NCBI GenBank assembly: GCA_003254905.1
Contig: QANU01013978.1
Span: forward strand, 514,484-578,483
DNA length: 64,000 bases
Direction of reading: 5' to 3'
Source of the DNA: Nissolia schottii
Taxonomy: Eukaryota; Streptophyta; Magnoliopsida; Fabales; Fabaceae
Every line of letters begins with the position of its first letter. Within the stretch, counting starts at the first letter, position 1. The notes beneath the pieces are model-generated. The model saw only the letters and a list, made by a program, of their open reading frames with translations, did not search any database and was not told the origin of the DNA. Both the position numbers and the translations under genes were made by a program. Positions 51,433-63,888 of the stretch are shown here, piece after piece.

Positions 51433-51757
51433 GTCTCATCCCCTTTGCATAAAGTTTGTATTTTGATTTTTTTTAGTGAGTTTTCTCGATAGGAAATGTT
51501 TGAACAATGAGATTGGTGGCCTTTGGAGATTGGGCGCATGAGGGGTGAAATCAACAACTTATGTTAATTAGTGATGGGTCACTTGAGACCTTAATTTTAA
51601 TTCGAAATAAAAGTTTATGGACTAAATAGAGTATTTTTCCTAATTAAAATGTAAATCGAACCAACCCGAAATTACCTTTGGAATCCTTTTAGCCTATGTC
51701 AAAAACCAAACAAGCCATGAAGTTTTTAGTAGAAGAATCAACAAAACAACATTGCTA

Positions 51758-51899
51758 GTCGAACATATTAAAATGTGTAGATACATTGTCATCTCTCTCA
51801 CACATATCAAGGGGCCCACTATATCACATCGGTGAAGTCTATGATGTGTGTGAGAGAGATGATAAAGTGTTTACACCTTTTAATATTAATATGTTTAAC
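51758..51899. mobile_element. Foldback MITE, 142 bp
   Basis: The arm containing TCATCTCTCTCACACAT near 51790 is mirrored by ATGTGTGTGAGAGAGATGA near 51843, and the outer parts (AACATATTAAAA and TTTTAATATTAATATGTT) also pair. The arms are about 45-50 bp around a loop of some 40 bp. The flanking dinucleotide TA on both sides would fit a Tc1/mariner-type insertion; the superfamily is uncertain. Confidence 0.65.
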
Positions 51900-51901
51900 T
51901 A

Positions 51902-53084
51902 ACATTTTCAATCAGCAAAATGAGCCCTATAGTACTGTACTTGTTAATTTGGGCATATAGGAGCTATAACTAGGGTACACAACTATATATGTGAATTGAT
52001 ACATCAAACGTAGCCCAGAAATTAATCTAATTGAAATGAATAGCAAGGACGCTGATCTGATGAATAACAAGTATACTTTCTGAGCACACTACATCAGAAA
52101 TATATGTCAGTTCCTATATATAAGTTGCATTTGCATATCAAAAATGGCTATATACATAGCTTACTCCAATTGGAAAGCTTCATTGTCCGGCCCCTACTCA
52201 TCGTATCCCCTTCTTTAAGCAGCCTATTGTTTGCGTGTGTGTAGATTACGAATTGTGCACGCCATCTGACCTTTGATTGAAAACCCATGCCCTTTTTAAT
52301 GTCCTTTTTATTGTTAGAAAATTAGGATTAGTACAACTATATATAGATATAGCACATTAATGTTACTGTTATATATTGACATTACATAGAATGCATCCAT
52401 CATGGCACATTATGCATGAGATTGCACTAAAATTTAGAGAATGAGAAATGCGTTTTTATTTTATTTTATTATTATTTATTATTTATTTAGTTTTTATATT
52501 AATTTGTAAATAAGTGGGAATTTTAATTGTGTTGATGAATGAGGTAGTAACTAATAATGGATGACAAATATTTTTACTAGATTTTGCCATTAACAAAATG
52601 TACAATTGTCAAATATAAAATTATTCAATAGCTTCTACTCATTAAAGTTTTAGTAGAGATAATCTTGACATATTATTAATATCTTTAGGACTAAGTAGTA
52701 GTGGGTTCAAGTCCTCTCGCCTTCATTTCCTAACAAATATTCAAATTTCAACACAAGGGATAACCGTCTACTTATGTCATGTTTATGCTTCATTCGCAAT
52801 ATGCTCCAACGTTAGAGAATTTATCAAATATAAAATCATTCAATTGCTTCTATTAACTAACTTAATTTTTTTATAGAGATGGTTCTTTAAAATAATTTTT
52901 CATATTTTCAAAAGTTATATTTTAATTTTCACACAGACAAATTTACCTTTAATGTAACTAAAATCTTCACTTATTTACCCACAAACCTCTGGCTGAATAT
53001 TGATTCAATTAAAATATATCCAAATAATATATATATAAAGTGTTCATAAATAAACTAACAGGAGCTATAGGAACTTGGATTTAT
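51902..53084. other. Intergenic
   Basis: AT-rich. At 52686-52725 GTGGGTTCAAGTCCTCTCGCC resembles the T-arm half of a tRNA or SINE B-box, but no partner A-box is convincing. No gene. Confidence 0.3.
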
Positions 53085-53345
53085 TTTACATTTTGCGGCA
53101 GTTATAACCACCGCCATTACTGTAGTGCCGACCTTCAGCACACAAACAAATACAATTAGAGAACAACTGGGATAACCGGCGCAAGTGGAGTAAACTATTG
53201 GTGACGTCAAAATCACTACCAAAAATTTGCAGCAGTTTGAAATAGTTGCAAAATCTAAAAATAAAAAATTCCAAAACCAGCGCAAAATGAAAAGAAGATT
53301 CAACCACCGCAAAATGCCACAAACTGCCACCGTACTTCCCTTAGT
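53085..53345 (-). mobile_element. CACTA-like terminus fragment
   Basis: On minus, CACTACAGTAATGGCGGTGG (from 53127 downward), followed by TTATAACTGCCGCAAAATG, resembles a CACTA-type end with palindromic subterminal GCGG repeats. More AACTGCC/GCGGTGG words lie up to 53345. The opposite end was not found. Confidence 0.4.
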
Positions 53346-55938
53346 CGCAGTTAAAGAGAACTGTCGGTAAATGTAAAAAAATTAAGTAAATCCACCTCTA
53401 ACCGCTGCTAATTGACCAACACTGATGCCCTCTTTTTTGATAGCGTAGATGTGGGTTGACCTTTGAGATGCACTTTGAGACCTGTGGTAGTGACTTCCAA
53501 GTAAAAAAGCAGAGCAAATGGGGGTGCACCTGCAAGGAACTCTAACGCTCAAGTTAATGTCAACATGGGGGAGGTACTAACATTGATGGATTAGAATTGT
53601 GTACCTAATTTTAGTGTTTAGGTAAGACATATATAGAATTTGAGAGATTGAGATAATCTCCTATATCTCATAAGCAGGGAATTTTCTCCCACTATCTTGT
53701 CGTGACCCCTTTTCTGGTGGGTCTTGTTTTGAAATGAGTGTAATTGCCCCTAAGATTGAAGTGCATCATCGTGGCGGTTGCAATTTGCCAGCTATGCCCT
53801 GAGGCCTAACACCGAGCTTAATTGTGAACTTTCCTTCAAAGCCTAACTTCGGTTCTGGATCAGGATCCTTGGGGATCATTTGTAACAATAAGTAATGGAC
53901 CGCAAATAATTCTTAAAAAGAGAGACCCTTATTCTCTCTTTTTTTCCTTCTTATTATAGGTTATAAAATTTCTTTTATTTTTAAAATATATATATATATG
54001 ATGAAAAAATAATTATGGGGGAGATTCTTCCCGTCCATGATCATATGTAGGATGCTTTTGAATTTCGTTGAACACTAATTGCAAAAATGTGTATAAATAT
54101 TCTACTAACTAACGATCAATCGAATCCAAAAAACATTAACTCAAGTCATAGTAAAAAATAAGTGAAAGACCGTCTAGATAAATGGACCTTGTTGGCTATC
54201 CATATATTTTCCAGTGACAGATGTGATGATTGGGTACAATCTTTTTCAAAATGTGTAGCGTGGTGGTAGTTCACCTTGTCTCTTAACTATATATGTTGGT
54301 GTGAGTTTGATTCTCATTCATGGGAATGGAAAAACGTTCCTTAGCCAACAGTCTACAACTTCATGTCTCAGTTACTACTACGGGAGTGTCACTGCTATAT
54401 GTTGAATTAATGGGTTTTCTTAAGCTTTTAATGCTAACATGGTATCAATTATATATCTGGCTAGCCATGACAAAAGCATAAAGTTTCAAAATGACAGTAA
54501 TTAGCATAATTTGTGGATGGACAAAAAGGTATCCTGAGAGTGTACTTGCTTGAAACATGGTCCAGACGTCCAGATTCTCAGGAGTACATGCATTTATCCA
54601 CATCTAAGTTTGTAAACACAGCAAATCATTATTAATTTGGGCAGGTGTTTGCACCGAGGGAAATTTTTGTATGATCTTATAGCACATCAAATCATATGTT
54701 AAATGACATTTTAACTTTTATTTTAAAGAGATCTAACTCTTAAAACTAAAAGGTCATTCGTATAATTTAGAGTATAGCTAGTCTAGATTGTATACAATTT
54801 GACCCATGCTTTAGAACTACACAAAAAAAATTTCTTTTGTATAAATGGGCCAAGGGAGGGCAAGAGCATTTGTAGCCTCAGAGCTCTAGCTATGGGGCTG
54901 GCTCCTGATCAATAGTGAATTATATAGTAGAGAATATTTAGGTAGTCGTGATCATAGCAAAATGAAATAGAATCACATCACACCGACCCAATCGAAGGGT
55001 GGAGAAATCTGAATAGTATGGTACTACTACAAATTAAAGTTTGAGTTTGACATTAACCTCGTCCTTGTGTGGGGCTCTTGTTCTTGAGGTAAGAAATAAT
55101 TCCCTTACACACTCCTTTCCTGTTTTAGGTCATTTCCTAATTTCTCTTTACCAATGTGCACAAGCAAGGTGTCTATGTCCTACCCTACAGCAATGATATT
55201 TAAAATTTTCTTTTAATATCCTTTTAAATATTATATGAAGTGAAATATAGATATGAATAATCAATGTCTTATAATCTAAATAATAATAATAATTACTCCT
55301 TTCGATTTACTTTATTTGTCATGTTTACTTTTGTGATACATTAAAGACTTAATGTATTTAGATACAATTATTGTCTAGATGCATTAATTTTTTAATATAT
55401 AAAAAAATTGAAAAGTAGAGATAAAGTGGATCAAATGATGTAATTCTTACTCCATTTCATTTAATACGTATGAGAATTTATAGAAGCTATTTCATTTTTC
55501 AACTGGTACAACGAAAGCTCTCTCTCATTGAAGTCTGAAATTTTACTGTTAACAAAGAAGACTAGAGATATCATTTTATTCTTCTCTCTCGTGTTTGAAG
55601 TATTATTTCTTAAAATGTTCCAATTCAAAATAAAAAAAAATATTTTACAAGGATCCAATTAATATGTGTTGCACATCCACTAATGAGTTTGACTTTCACT
55701 TTATTATTTTAAAAGTTTAACATATATAATTATGATATTTAATATTTAATTAAATGAGAATGTAAAACTCTATTATACTTATAATGTACTAAAATTACTA
55801 TATTTAGTAAAAAAATTAAAGATTTAGTAAAAAAAAATAGTTATCGCATTATATTCAGAATAATTGTTACATCTTAAATGAAGAGTAATTAAAAATGTAT
55901 TAACAATTATTACCTTATAACTTTGGGTACTACCATTG

Positions 55939-55984
<46 letters not shown>

Positions 55985-58307
55985 TAGGAGAAGTAATCCC
56001 ATACTTATTTCTAGAAGACTTTGCAAGCACCGAAAACCAGATTGAGCTAGAGAGGCTCAGGGCCACAGTGAATTTATATATTAATACGTTGATATTTTGA
56101 TGTACATTTGTATATATATTATGGCAATAATGTGACTGCGGACCACATGCATGAAGTACAATGTTATGATGATGATGCATTCATAATTAAGTGTTCTCTC
56201 ACTATTTTATTGCCTCTCTGATGTGTGACCAGAATAGACATGACCACTTACCAGAGTAGCTGTAAAAATTGTACTAGGATTCTGATTCATCATCCAAGAA
56301 AAATGCCTCATTATTAGTGTGCTTTTGTCAGCAGCTTCTGTTCGCCACTACTCATACCATATCTCTTGGATTTTGAAAATCACAAGTGGGAGAAAGAGAG
56401 AGAGAGAGAGAGAGAGAGAACAATTATCATCGTTGTGTTCTAAAAAAAAAAGTTGAATTGGCCAAAAAGCCAAGAGATTTTTTCATGGCTTTAAGCAAGT
56501 TACAGCTAGGAAAAAAGAGTAACTAGAAGTGCTATACTGCCTCAAGTGGCTAAAATAAAAGGCATTGGCTCAGAAAAATCATTAACATATTTTGTTTTAT
56601 TTAAAAGAAGACGGGGCTACCACAGGTTATGACTTACCAAGTTACCAGCAACTTAAGTCTGTGGTCCAATGAATCATGAGACACATGGTTACCTAAAGTA
56701 TAAACTTGGGTCATGTTCCTAACGCACATCCTCAAAAATATGCACATTGAATGTGCCACCTCAAATAACTGATAATAGGGAGTTTTTTTATTGTGTATTT
56801 TTAATTTCTAAAACATGAAATTACATGTTTATCCTCTGCACCTTTTGTTGCACACAATGGAATCATGGGAGAGTGGTGGTCTTCATCCATAAGTTGGTTC
56901 TCCTCCTTCACCACCTTACAATTACCAAAATCTTGGCATGATAAGAGCAATAAGGTAGTGAAAACTGTTAGAATTTATCATTTACATCACGTCAGATTAT
57001 CAAGGATTAGAGGATCACATAAAGAATATAGGATTTAACAAATACATGTATCCATAGCTAAGCAATAAAAATCCCTTTCTGTGACTAATGCACGAACGAG
57101 AGCGTTGGTTCCATGGCCTTCCTCAACCAAACCTCCTTAGTTCCTCAATGGGACCTTCTGTTTCTCTTTAGATGGGGAGAAGTGAAACGTTTTTCTGATT
57201 TGGTGTGTTGGGGACCATAACCGTTCCTGACTAATTTAAGCTCACCAGGGTTCCCATTATCCCCTGATAGGTCAATACTGACATCTGCCCATTTGGGCTC
57301 ATATTCGTTTTCTTTAAGTCTAACAGGCTTTTAACCAAATAATTGGATCACAAAATTAAGCCATTTATGGTAAATAGCTAATATAATCACTAACGAATAT
57401 GAGCCCACAAATATTGGAAATATAAATTTCCAACAAAAACGAGGATGGCGACATCGATGTTGAGCTGAATCGGGGAAACTTGGTGAGCGTGCTCCTTGGC
57501 GGGGCGCCACCAGTGGAGTTGTTCCTTCCATTGCCGCAATTCTTGTTCTAGGTAAAAGTTTAGCTTGAAGATGCTATGAAAATGGTGGGTTGGGGGCAAA
57601 GCTCTTGGTCATTGAGCAGATCTAGTGATCTATGAGGTGACTTTTGGATCTGGTGGCAGAGATGCGCGAGTGAATAACTGTGGTTCTAGGACAAGCTATG
57701 GCAACATTGATGGTGGCGATTTGTCTACAACTCTATGGTTGGTGATTCATGGTTGGAAGTTTGTTTGAGTTGAAGTTGTTATGACTTGATTAATTTGTAC
57801 TTTGAGACCTGTTAATGGTTGTTATGAGATCTATTTATTTGCTATGATGGGTGGCGGATAGGTGGTGGGTGACAGTGGTCGCATGGTGAGTGGTTGGTGG
57901 TAAGGTGAGTTGAAATGGTGCAGAAGATTGAAGAAAATTTGATTTTAGAAGGAGGATAAAATAGTCATTTTACACAAAAATAAAATGTGTTACCTGTTAG
58001 ACCTTATGTGCTCTAATTTTATGTATTTGAACCTTAAATTATTATTGTCATTTATGACAATTGGATTGATATCAAAACACAATCAACGGTGCAAAAGATG
58101 GGTATATGGTGCACAAATAGGTGTACATTGAATGTGCTCCACTTTTGACAGCACACTGGAAACGGTACCATAAACTTGGGTAAACATTGGAGAAAAGGAA
58201 CAAAGTTATTTTTAAGAAAAATTTTATATTGGTTAAGTAAATTTCTAGAGTTTAAAGTTCATGTGGCTATGGATGAATTAGATTTGTCATAACAAATTTA
58301 TGTGTCA
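53346..58307. other. Intergenic, with microsatellites and a possible SINE
   Basis: ACCTGCAAGGAACTCTAACG (53529) is a diverged copy of a phrase also inside the 46-kb transposon (about 46751). (AT)n lies at about 55939-55982 and (GA)n at about 56395-56419. No protein family is recognisable in any frame. Confidence 0.35.
54246..54425 (+). repeat. Possible SINE
   Basis: TAGCGTGGTGGTAGTTCACC followed about 45 bp later by GTGAGTTTGATTCTC resembles degraded A and B boxes of a tRNA-derived SINE. No flanking duplication was found. Confidence 0.35.
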
Positions 58308-58322
58308 TAATTTAATTTATTC

Positions 58323-60135
58323 ATTATTTTTATAGACAATGGGGTGGAGACGCCCCACCAAAAACAAAAGACTACAATCCCACTACACGAGGGAACAGAG
58401 TAGTTGCCCTATCGGCTAAAAATGCTAGAGACAAAAAATTTGGAATAAAGTCATGGGATACTAGAATTAAATAACTTATTCTACAAAGTCATCAATAAAA
58501 TGTACAAAAAAACATCAATAAAATAATTTATACAACGTTTAGAGGGAAAAATAGGTGGTCAGTGTAAAAGCTACGTAAGATTAGGACCAAGTGAAGAATA
58601 TTATTTTTTTACAGACAACATGGCGTAGACACCCAACCAAAAACAAAAGACTACAACCCCACCACACAGGGGAATGAAGTACCTGTCCTATCAACTAAAA
58701 ATGCTAGAGACAAAAAAATTAGGAATGAAATCATGGGAGTGAAAAACCCTTGAAATGCTCATGTCCATGCTTGGCTAGTAAATCTGCACAAGAATTAACT
58801 TCCCTGTAGACGTAGTTCACATGAACGGTTAAATTTGGCTCCACCAAATTAGTTATCGCCTTCACCAAAGGAGAACAAGGATAGGAATCCAGGGGATTCT
58901 AGATAAAACCAATTGCACATTTTGAGTCCATCTCAAGGATCACTTGCTGAAAACCCAAATGGGCTGCAGAGGAAATGCTAACAAAGGCACCCCAAAGCTC
59001 AGCGAAAGTGACAAAGCAAGACCCAATATTGCAACTAAAAGCTCATAGAAAATTACCATCATGATCCCTAATGACCCCATTAAAGCCAGTCCCATCATTA
59101 GAATCGTAGACAGATCCATCAACATTTAGTTTGACCTACCCATGTAGTAAGGGTTCCCACGCATTATGTACGACTTCGAAGTGAGGAACCGCTTTCTTGG
59201 CAGATAAAATAGAGACTCTCATGCAATGATACCCACTAGAAAAGGTCACTAATTTCCTCGCAAGATCAGAAGAAGAGACAATTTGTTGCTCGAAAATCCA
59301 TTCATTCCTAGCTTGCCAGATGGAGCTACAAGTTGTAGCAAAAAGGAGAGCCTAGTCTGGCTCTTCTAAATTCCAAGTTCTTGATGCAATATTTTCCTTC
59401 ACCCAGTCCTAAAAATAATCCTGAAAAAGGAAACATGAAAAAAAACTATGTATGATACTCTTCCATGTCTCCTCCACAATACTACAATCATGGAGGACAT
59501 GGAGCATCGTTTCTTCAGCAGCCCCATAGCGTAGGCAAATGGGAGCATCTGTTATATCTCTCCTCCACCTAACATGGTTAGTCAAAAGGGACTCATGTGC
59601 AATAATCTATATAAAAACAATAATACACTGGGAACAATTTATATTCCAGATATCCTTAAACAGATTAACACAAGCGGTATAATCAGACACCACAATATCA
59701 TAAGCAGATTTAATGTTGAATTTCCTATTCATTGTTGGAAACCAGCCTATATCATCTTGACCCATAGAAATATGAGGAGCTTTAATAGACAAAATAATAT
59801 CCACAAAATCAAGGTCAAGAAACTGTAAAAGCTTTACCTGATCCCAGTTACCGTTTATTGAAAAATCTACAACTGCAACATTACTATTTGTGGTGTCAAG
59901 AGGTTGGATGGCAAAGTCGTTCAACTTGTTAATGCCAGTTATCCATTGGCTTGTGCCAAAATATGGTTCAACTTGTGGTCTTTAATCTTTTTATTGTTCC
60001 TTGCTACCTAATCTTCTTCTACTATAGTACTTGCTACATTTTCTATCATTGGAGTGGAGAGGAGCCTCCCCATCAACAAATGGAGCTTCGACAAAAACAT
60101 CAGAACTTCTCTCACTAGTCAAATGTTGAAATACC
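58323..60135 (-). mobile_element. 5'-truncated L1 LINE with a 15-bp target duplication
   Basis: TAATTTAATTTATTC at 58308-58322 and 60136-60150 flanks the insert perfectly. On minus it encodes the end of ORF2: an RT-linked segment (DIGWFPTMNRKFNIKSAYDI), a zinc-binding RVT region (about 59480-59650), and an RNase H-like domain with SFGVPLLAFPLQP in one frame (about 58940-59125), all with stops and shifts. The 3' region occurs twice: one copy ends at the T-run near 58602-58608, and a second copy of about 130 bp (58323-58460) carries the terminal A-tail, with 140 bp of other sequence between. Confidence 0.88.
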
Positions 60136-60188
60136 TAATTTAATTTATTCTTGTTAACATGAGTTTTAAACCCTAAAGATTTTCTTAG

Positions 60189-60415
60189 CAAAAATGCTAC
60201 ATGTACACCCAATTTCATACACCCATACGTACACCATTAACAATGCACAAACTTTATTCTCACTAGTGTACAAACATTACAAACTTGTAAATGATACTCT
60301 CAACTATATTTAATTAAGTGCACAAACATTACATAAGTTAAAACACAAACCTTATGTATATAAATACGAGGTGTATGTATAGTGTATGATTTTTGGTGTA
60401 CGTGTAGCAGAACTC
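60189..60415. mobile_element. MULE-type MITE family A, copy 3
   Basis: This 227-bp element has the same sequence and orientation as the copies at 442 and 44177. It is flanked by perfect 9-bp copies of TTTTCTTAG (60180-60188, 60416-60424). It lies between two LINE insertions without being part of either. Confidence 0.92.
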
Positions 60416-60476
60416 TTTTCTTAGATACTATAACAAATTCTTATCCGCTAAATTTTTTTGATCAAGAAATTGTGGG

Positions 60477-61554
60477 GAAATGGAGCTTTTAGTACCCGCT
60501 GGACAACACCAAAATAGTTTGTTTGCTGCAGTGTGGAAAATTAATGGTCTTCAGAGAATTCATGCCTTCACGTGGTTGGTTGTTCACGAGGTCTTCTTAC
60601 TAATCATGTAAGGTGGAGAAAGGATATGGAGGAGGATTATATGTGTCCGGTTTGTGGCTTGGCGGAGGAATTGATGCTCCATGTACTCTGAGACTATAGA
60701 GTTATGGAGACGACATGGAAGAGATTTGTTCAAGATTCTGGTATAGTTTCATTTTTGTAGTTGTCATTTGATTATTGGCTGAGGGAAAACATTATTACAT
60801 GATCTTGGTCTCAAAAAGAGGCAGGTTGACCTCTTATTTTTTGCAATTTCATGTAGTACTCTTTGGCATTCTAGCAGTTTACCGTATCGATGTTAGACCT
60901 CTCGAGTAAGTTGTTGTCTCTTGCTAGAGATTATTGTGTTGCTACAGAAATTGTAGCTAGCACAAGATTCACGGTTTCTCAGTATAGTGTTGTGCATATT
61001 GCTTGGGATCGTCTTCTGGCTAGGTTGGGTCAAACTCAATGTTGATGCTTCTGCCCAAAATTTGGGAACATCTTTTGCTTATGGTGGTTTCCTTGGGAAT
61101 AGTAGCAAGAGATTCATTGCAGCGTTCACCTACAATCTTGGGTCCTGTCAGTTTACCTTTGCTGAGTTTTGGGGTGCCTTTGTTGGCATTTCCTGGGCAG
61201 CCCTTCAAGGTTTTCAGTAGGTGATTATTGAATTGGATTCTAAGTGTGTTGTGGACTTTATTCAAGATCCCCCTAATCCTAGCCATCCCTGCTCTCATTT
61301 GGTGAAAGCTAATATCTTAGTGATTGATGCGATGTGGAGTGTCCATGTTCGCCATGCCTTTAGGGAAGCTAATTTGGCTATGCATGGCCATGAAGTGCCT
61401 TTGGGCTTTCATGTTTTTGAGTCTATTCCTAGTTTTTTTTTTTTTAATCTATTGCTTTGTTGGCGAAAGGTCTTAGACTTTGATCCCCCTTTTTGTAGGG
61501 TTGTAGTTTTGTTTCTTTGTGCTTTTAGCCTTGTTGTTAATAAAAAAAATTAAA
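60477..61554 (+). mobile_element. 5'-truncated L1 LINE with a 13-bp target duplication
   Basis: AAGAAATTGTGGG lies at 60464-60476 and 61555-61567. The insert holds the zinc-binding RVT region (HVRWRKDMEEDYMCPVCGLA, about 60610-60670) and the RNase H-like domain (WVKLNVDASAQNLG, then TFAEFWGAFVGIS, about 61019-61220, continuing past a stop as VIIELDSKCVVDFI). It ends in an A-rich tail (61541-61554). In-frame stops show it is dead. It is the same LINE family as the opposite copy at 58323. Confidence 0.9.
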
Positions 61555-61567
61555 AAGAAATTGTGGG

Positions 61568-61893
61568 AGACATTGGTCTCATAATTTTGGTAGATGGAAC
61601 ATTAAATGTTACTCCTCTTCCCAACATGCTTCTCGAGTATCGAACTTGTATCTTTATCCTTACGTGGACCAAACTACTTACTACTCGTCTAACAAATTAT
61701 TGATCATGTTTTTTGTGTTTGTAAGTTGGGTTTAAGAAGAGGATGAAAGGTTTTGGTGGTTTAGTTATAGTTTTTATATGATTTAACCACTTTCGTATTG
61801 ATTAATGTTCAGTTCAAGCCAAGGATGCCACAAAGTAACTTTTTGAAAGATGCTTTTTAAAATTGTTCTACATTAAAAAAGCTTGCAATTAAT

Positions 61894-61939
<46 letters not shown>

Positions 61940-62372
61940 GTCAAATCAATATTAATACTTTTTGGTCAAAAGTTAATATTAAGACCGAAGCATTTGATTT
62001 GACATCAATTTCGATCGAACAAGATAAGATAATGACCGAGATTGCGTCGAACTGGGCTGTTGTTCCAATTTGGACTTATTTTGAGCCGAAGGTCACTAAA
62101 CTTCGATATCAAGATTTGGGTGACAAAAAAAGAGTATTTGTGTCCAAATTAATTGACATATTTCTCTTTCTCGTGCAACTGGACTCATGGGGCCCAATTG
62201 AACCCAACTCTAGCAAGATCAAAGAGGCCCAAAAGGTAACTACCAACCTTAATTACAGAAGACATTTGTTTTATTCCATTAAACAATTAGGGTAAATTAC
62301 ATAAATTACCCTTAAGGTTTTTTAAAACTGTGGGTAAAAGTGAGGGTAAAACAGTTTTCCATTACGATTTAT
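61568..62372. other. Intergenic with an AT microsatellite
   Basis: (TA)n at about 61899-61934. The 98-codon frame at 61999-62295 has no recognised domain. Confidence 0.4.
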
Positions 62373-63265
62373 TAGGGGTGGGCAAAAAAACCGTAACCAT
62401 AACATAACCAAACCAAAAATAAAACTTGAACTAAACTGAAAAACCGATTCTTAAAAAAAAAAAAGGTTCTAGAACCAGTCCCATTTAATTGGTTCAGATT
62501 ACCAACCAAATAAAAACCGATTATAAACAAACCAAACCAGTTTTCCATCTTCTTGCACCATCTCCCATGACGATAGGGAAGCAGAAATGCGTCACTGTTG
62601 CACCATTGAGATCTGCGACCCAAGGAAGAGACAACTAAGATCCGCTACCTAGGGTAGAAGAAGACACCCGTCATTGTCACGTTGTTGAGATTTGACTGCA
62701 ATCATTGTCGCGCCATCGAGATCCATGACCCGCGGAAGAAGACATCTCCGAGATCTAAAACCAAGGAAGAAGACGCGTCTGGTTTGAGATCCACAACGCA
62801 GGCCGCCGCCACCGAACCTCGTCCCGACACCACTTTCCGTTGGCAGCGACACTAACCAAATGTCGCCGATGGAGCTTTTTTTTTTCTTTTCTTTTCTTTA
62901 TAACATGGCAGATGAAAAGAAAAGGTAACAAGAAGAAAAGTAAAAGCAGCTGATGATTGATTCCTTCATAGTGATATTTGATTGTTTTGATGTTATTTTA
63001 TGTTTAGAATTTGAATTTTTCTTGTTACCGGCACTTGATTAGAGAAGTTCTTGTTCCATGGTTATAAAATTGGGGGAGGATGAAGGAGGCTGAACTAGTA
63101 ATTATAAGGTTCTAGTTTGAACCGATTTAAAATCAATTTTGAACCGGATCATGTAAATGTAAATAGGTTAGGTTTTAAGATCGAACCTTAAATCTAGTTA
63201 ATTTTACTTGAGCTTTGGTTTGGTTTTGTGTAAAAAAAAAAAAGGAAGTTTCATACCCACCCCTA
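62373..63265. mobile_element. hAT-like non-autonomous element
   Basis: The left end TAGGGGTGGGCAAAAAAACC and the complement of the right end TAGGGGTGGGTATGAAACTT form the inverted ends; AACCAAACCAAA subterminal repeats are mirrored on the right as TTTGGTTTGGTTTT. The 8-bp flanks CGATTTAT (62365-62372) and CGACTAAT (63266-63273) agree at six of eight positions. The core (62530-62860) is GC-richer, with repeated GAGATC(C/T) words. It has no transposase. Confidence 0.65.
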
Positions 63266-63816
63266 CGACTAATCACTAATAATTAGTTAGGTGTCTGTTT
63301 TTATTTCATGTATTTTTTGTCTTTAAAAGTGTGAAAGAAACAATGAAAACAATAAAAAAAAATATTCCTGTTTCAGGATTTTGTGAAAAAAAATTGTGAG
63401 CACAAAATATGAAAATAAAAACAAGATACAAGATTTCATTAATTTCGTTGTTTTCACTAATCTAACAGAAAATACAAGAAAAAAATGAAATTTAACTGAT
63501 CATTGGTGATCAGTCGCAATGAAAAATTAGGGTGAAGTGTAATTTTACATATAATTACATAGACTATAGAATCGCCATTTGATACACCCCCTAATCTTAT
63601 TCGATCAATTGAAAATATCATTTAGTAACCTCTATACATAATACAATATATGGGAATAAATCATCTTATATTATTTTTTCACATGACAAGGTCAGTGTAT
63701 GATCTCACACCATCAATTTATTTGTTGCTTGTGTCATACATAGGTTTTATTTTCTCAATTGATTGTGTCAGATCACACATGACCTTATTATGTAAAAAAA
63801 ATATGAGAGGATCCAT

Positions 63817-63888
63817 TATATACATGTTCCATTTGACCTACTTCACATTCCACAATGTATATACATGTTCCATTTGACCTACTTCACA
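63817..63888. repeat. 41-bp tandem duplication
   Basis: TACATGTTCCATTTGACCTA followed by CTTCACA occurs at 63821 and again at 63862 in direct orientation. Confidence 0.8.

Noticed and set aside
52686-52725. Possible tRNA gene at GTGGGTTCAAGTCC
   Set aside because: No matching acceptor stem, D-arm or A-box at the right distance; at most a SINE fragment.
55824-56180. 118-codon minus-strand frame
   Set aside because: Passes through an (AT)n microsatellite giving an Ile-Tyr repeat; not coding.
61999-62295. 98-codon plus frame
   Set aside because: No recognised motif, no splice context, and located between repeats; more likely chance or an eroded element.
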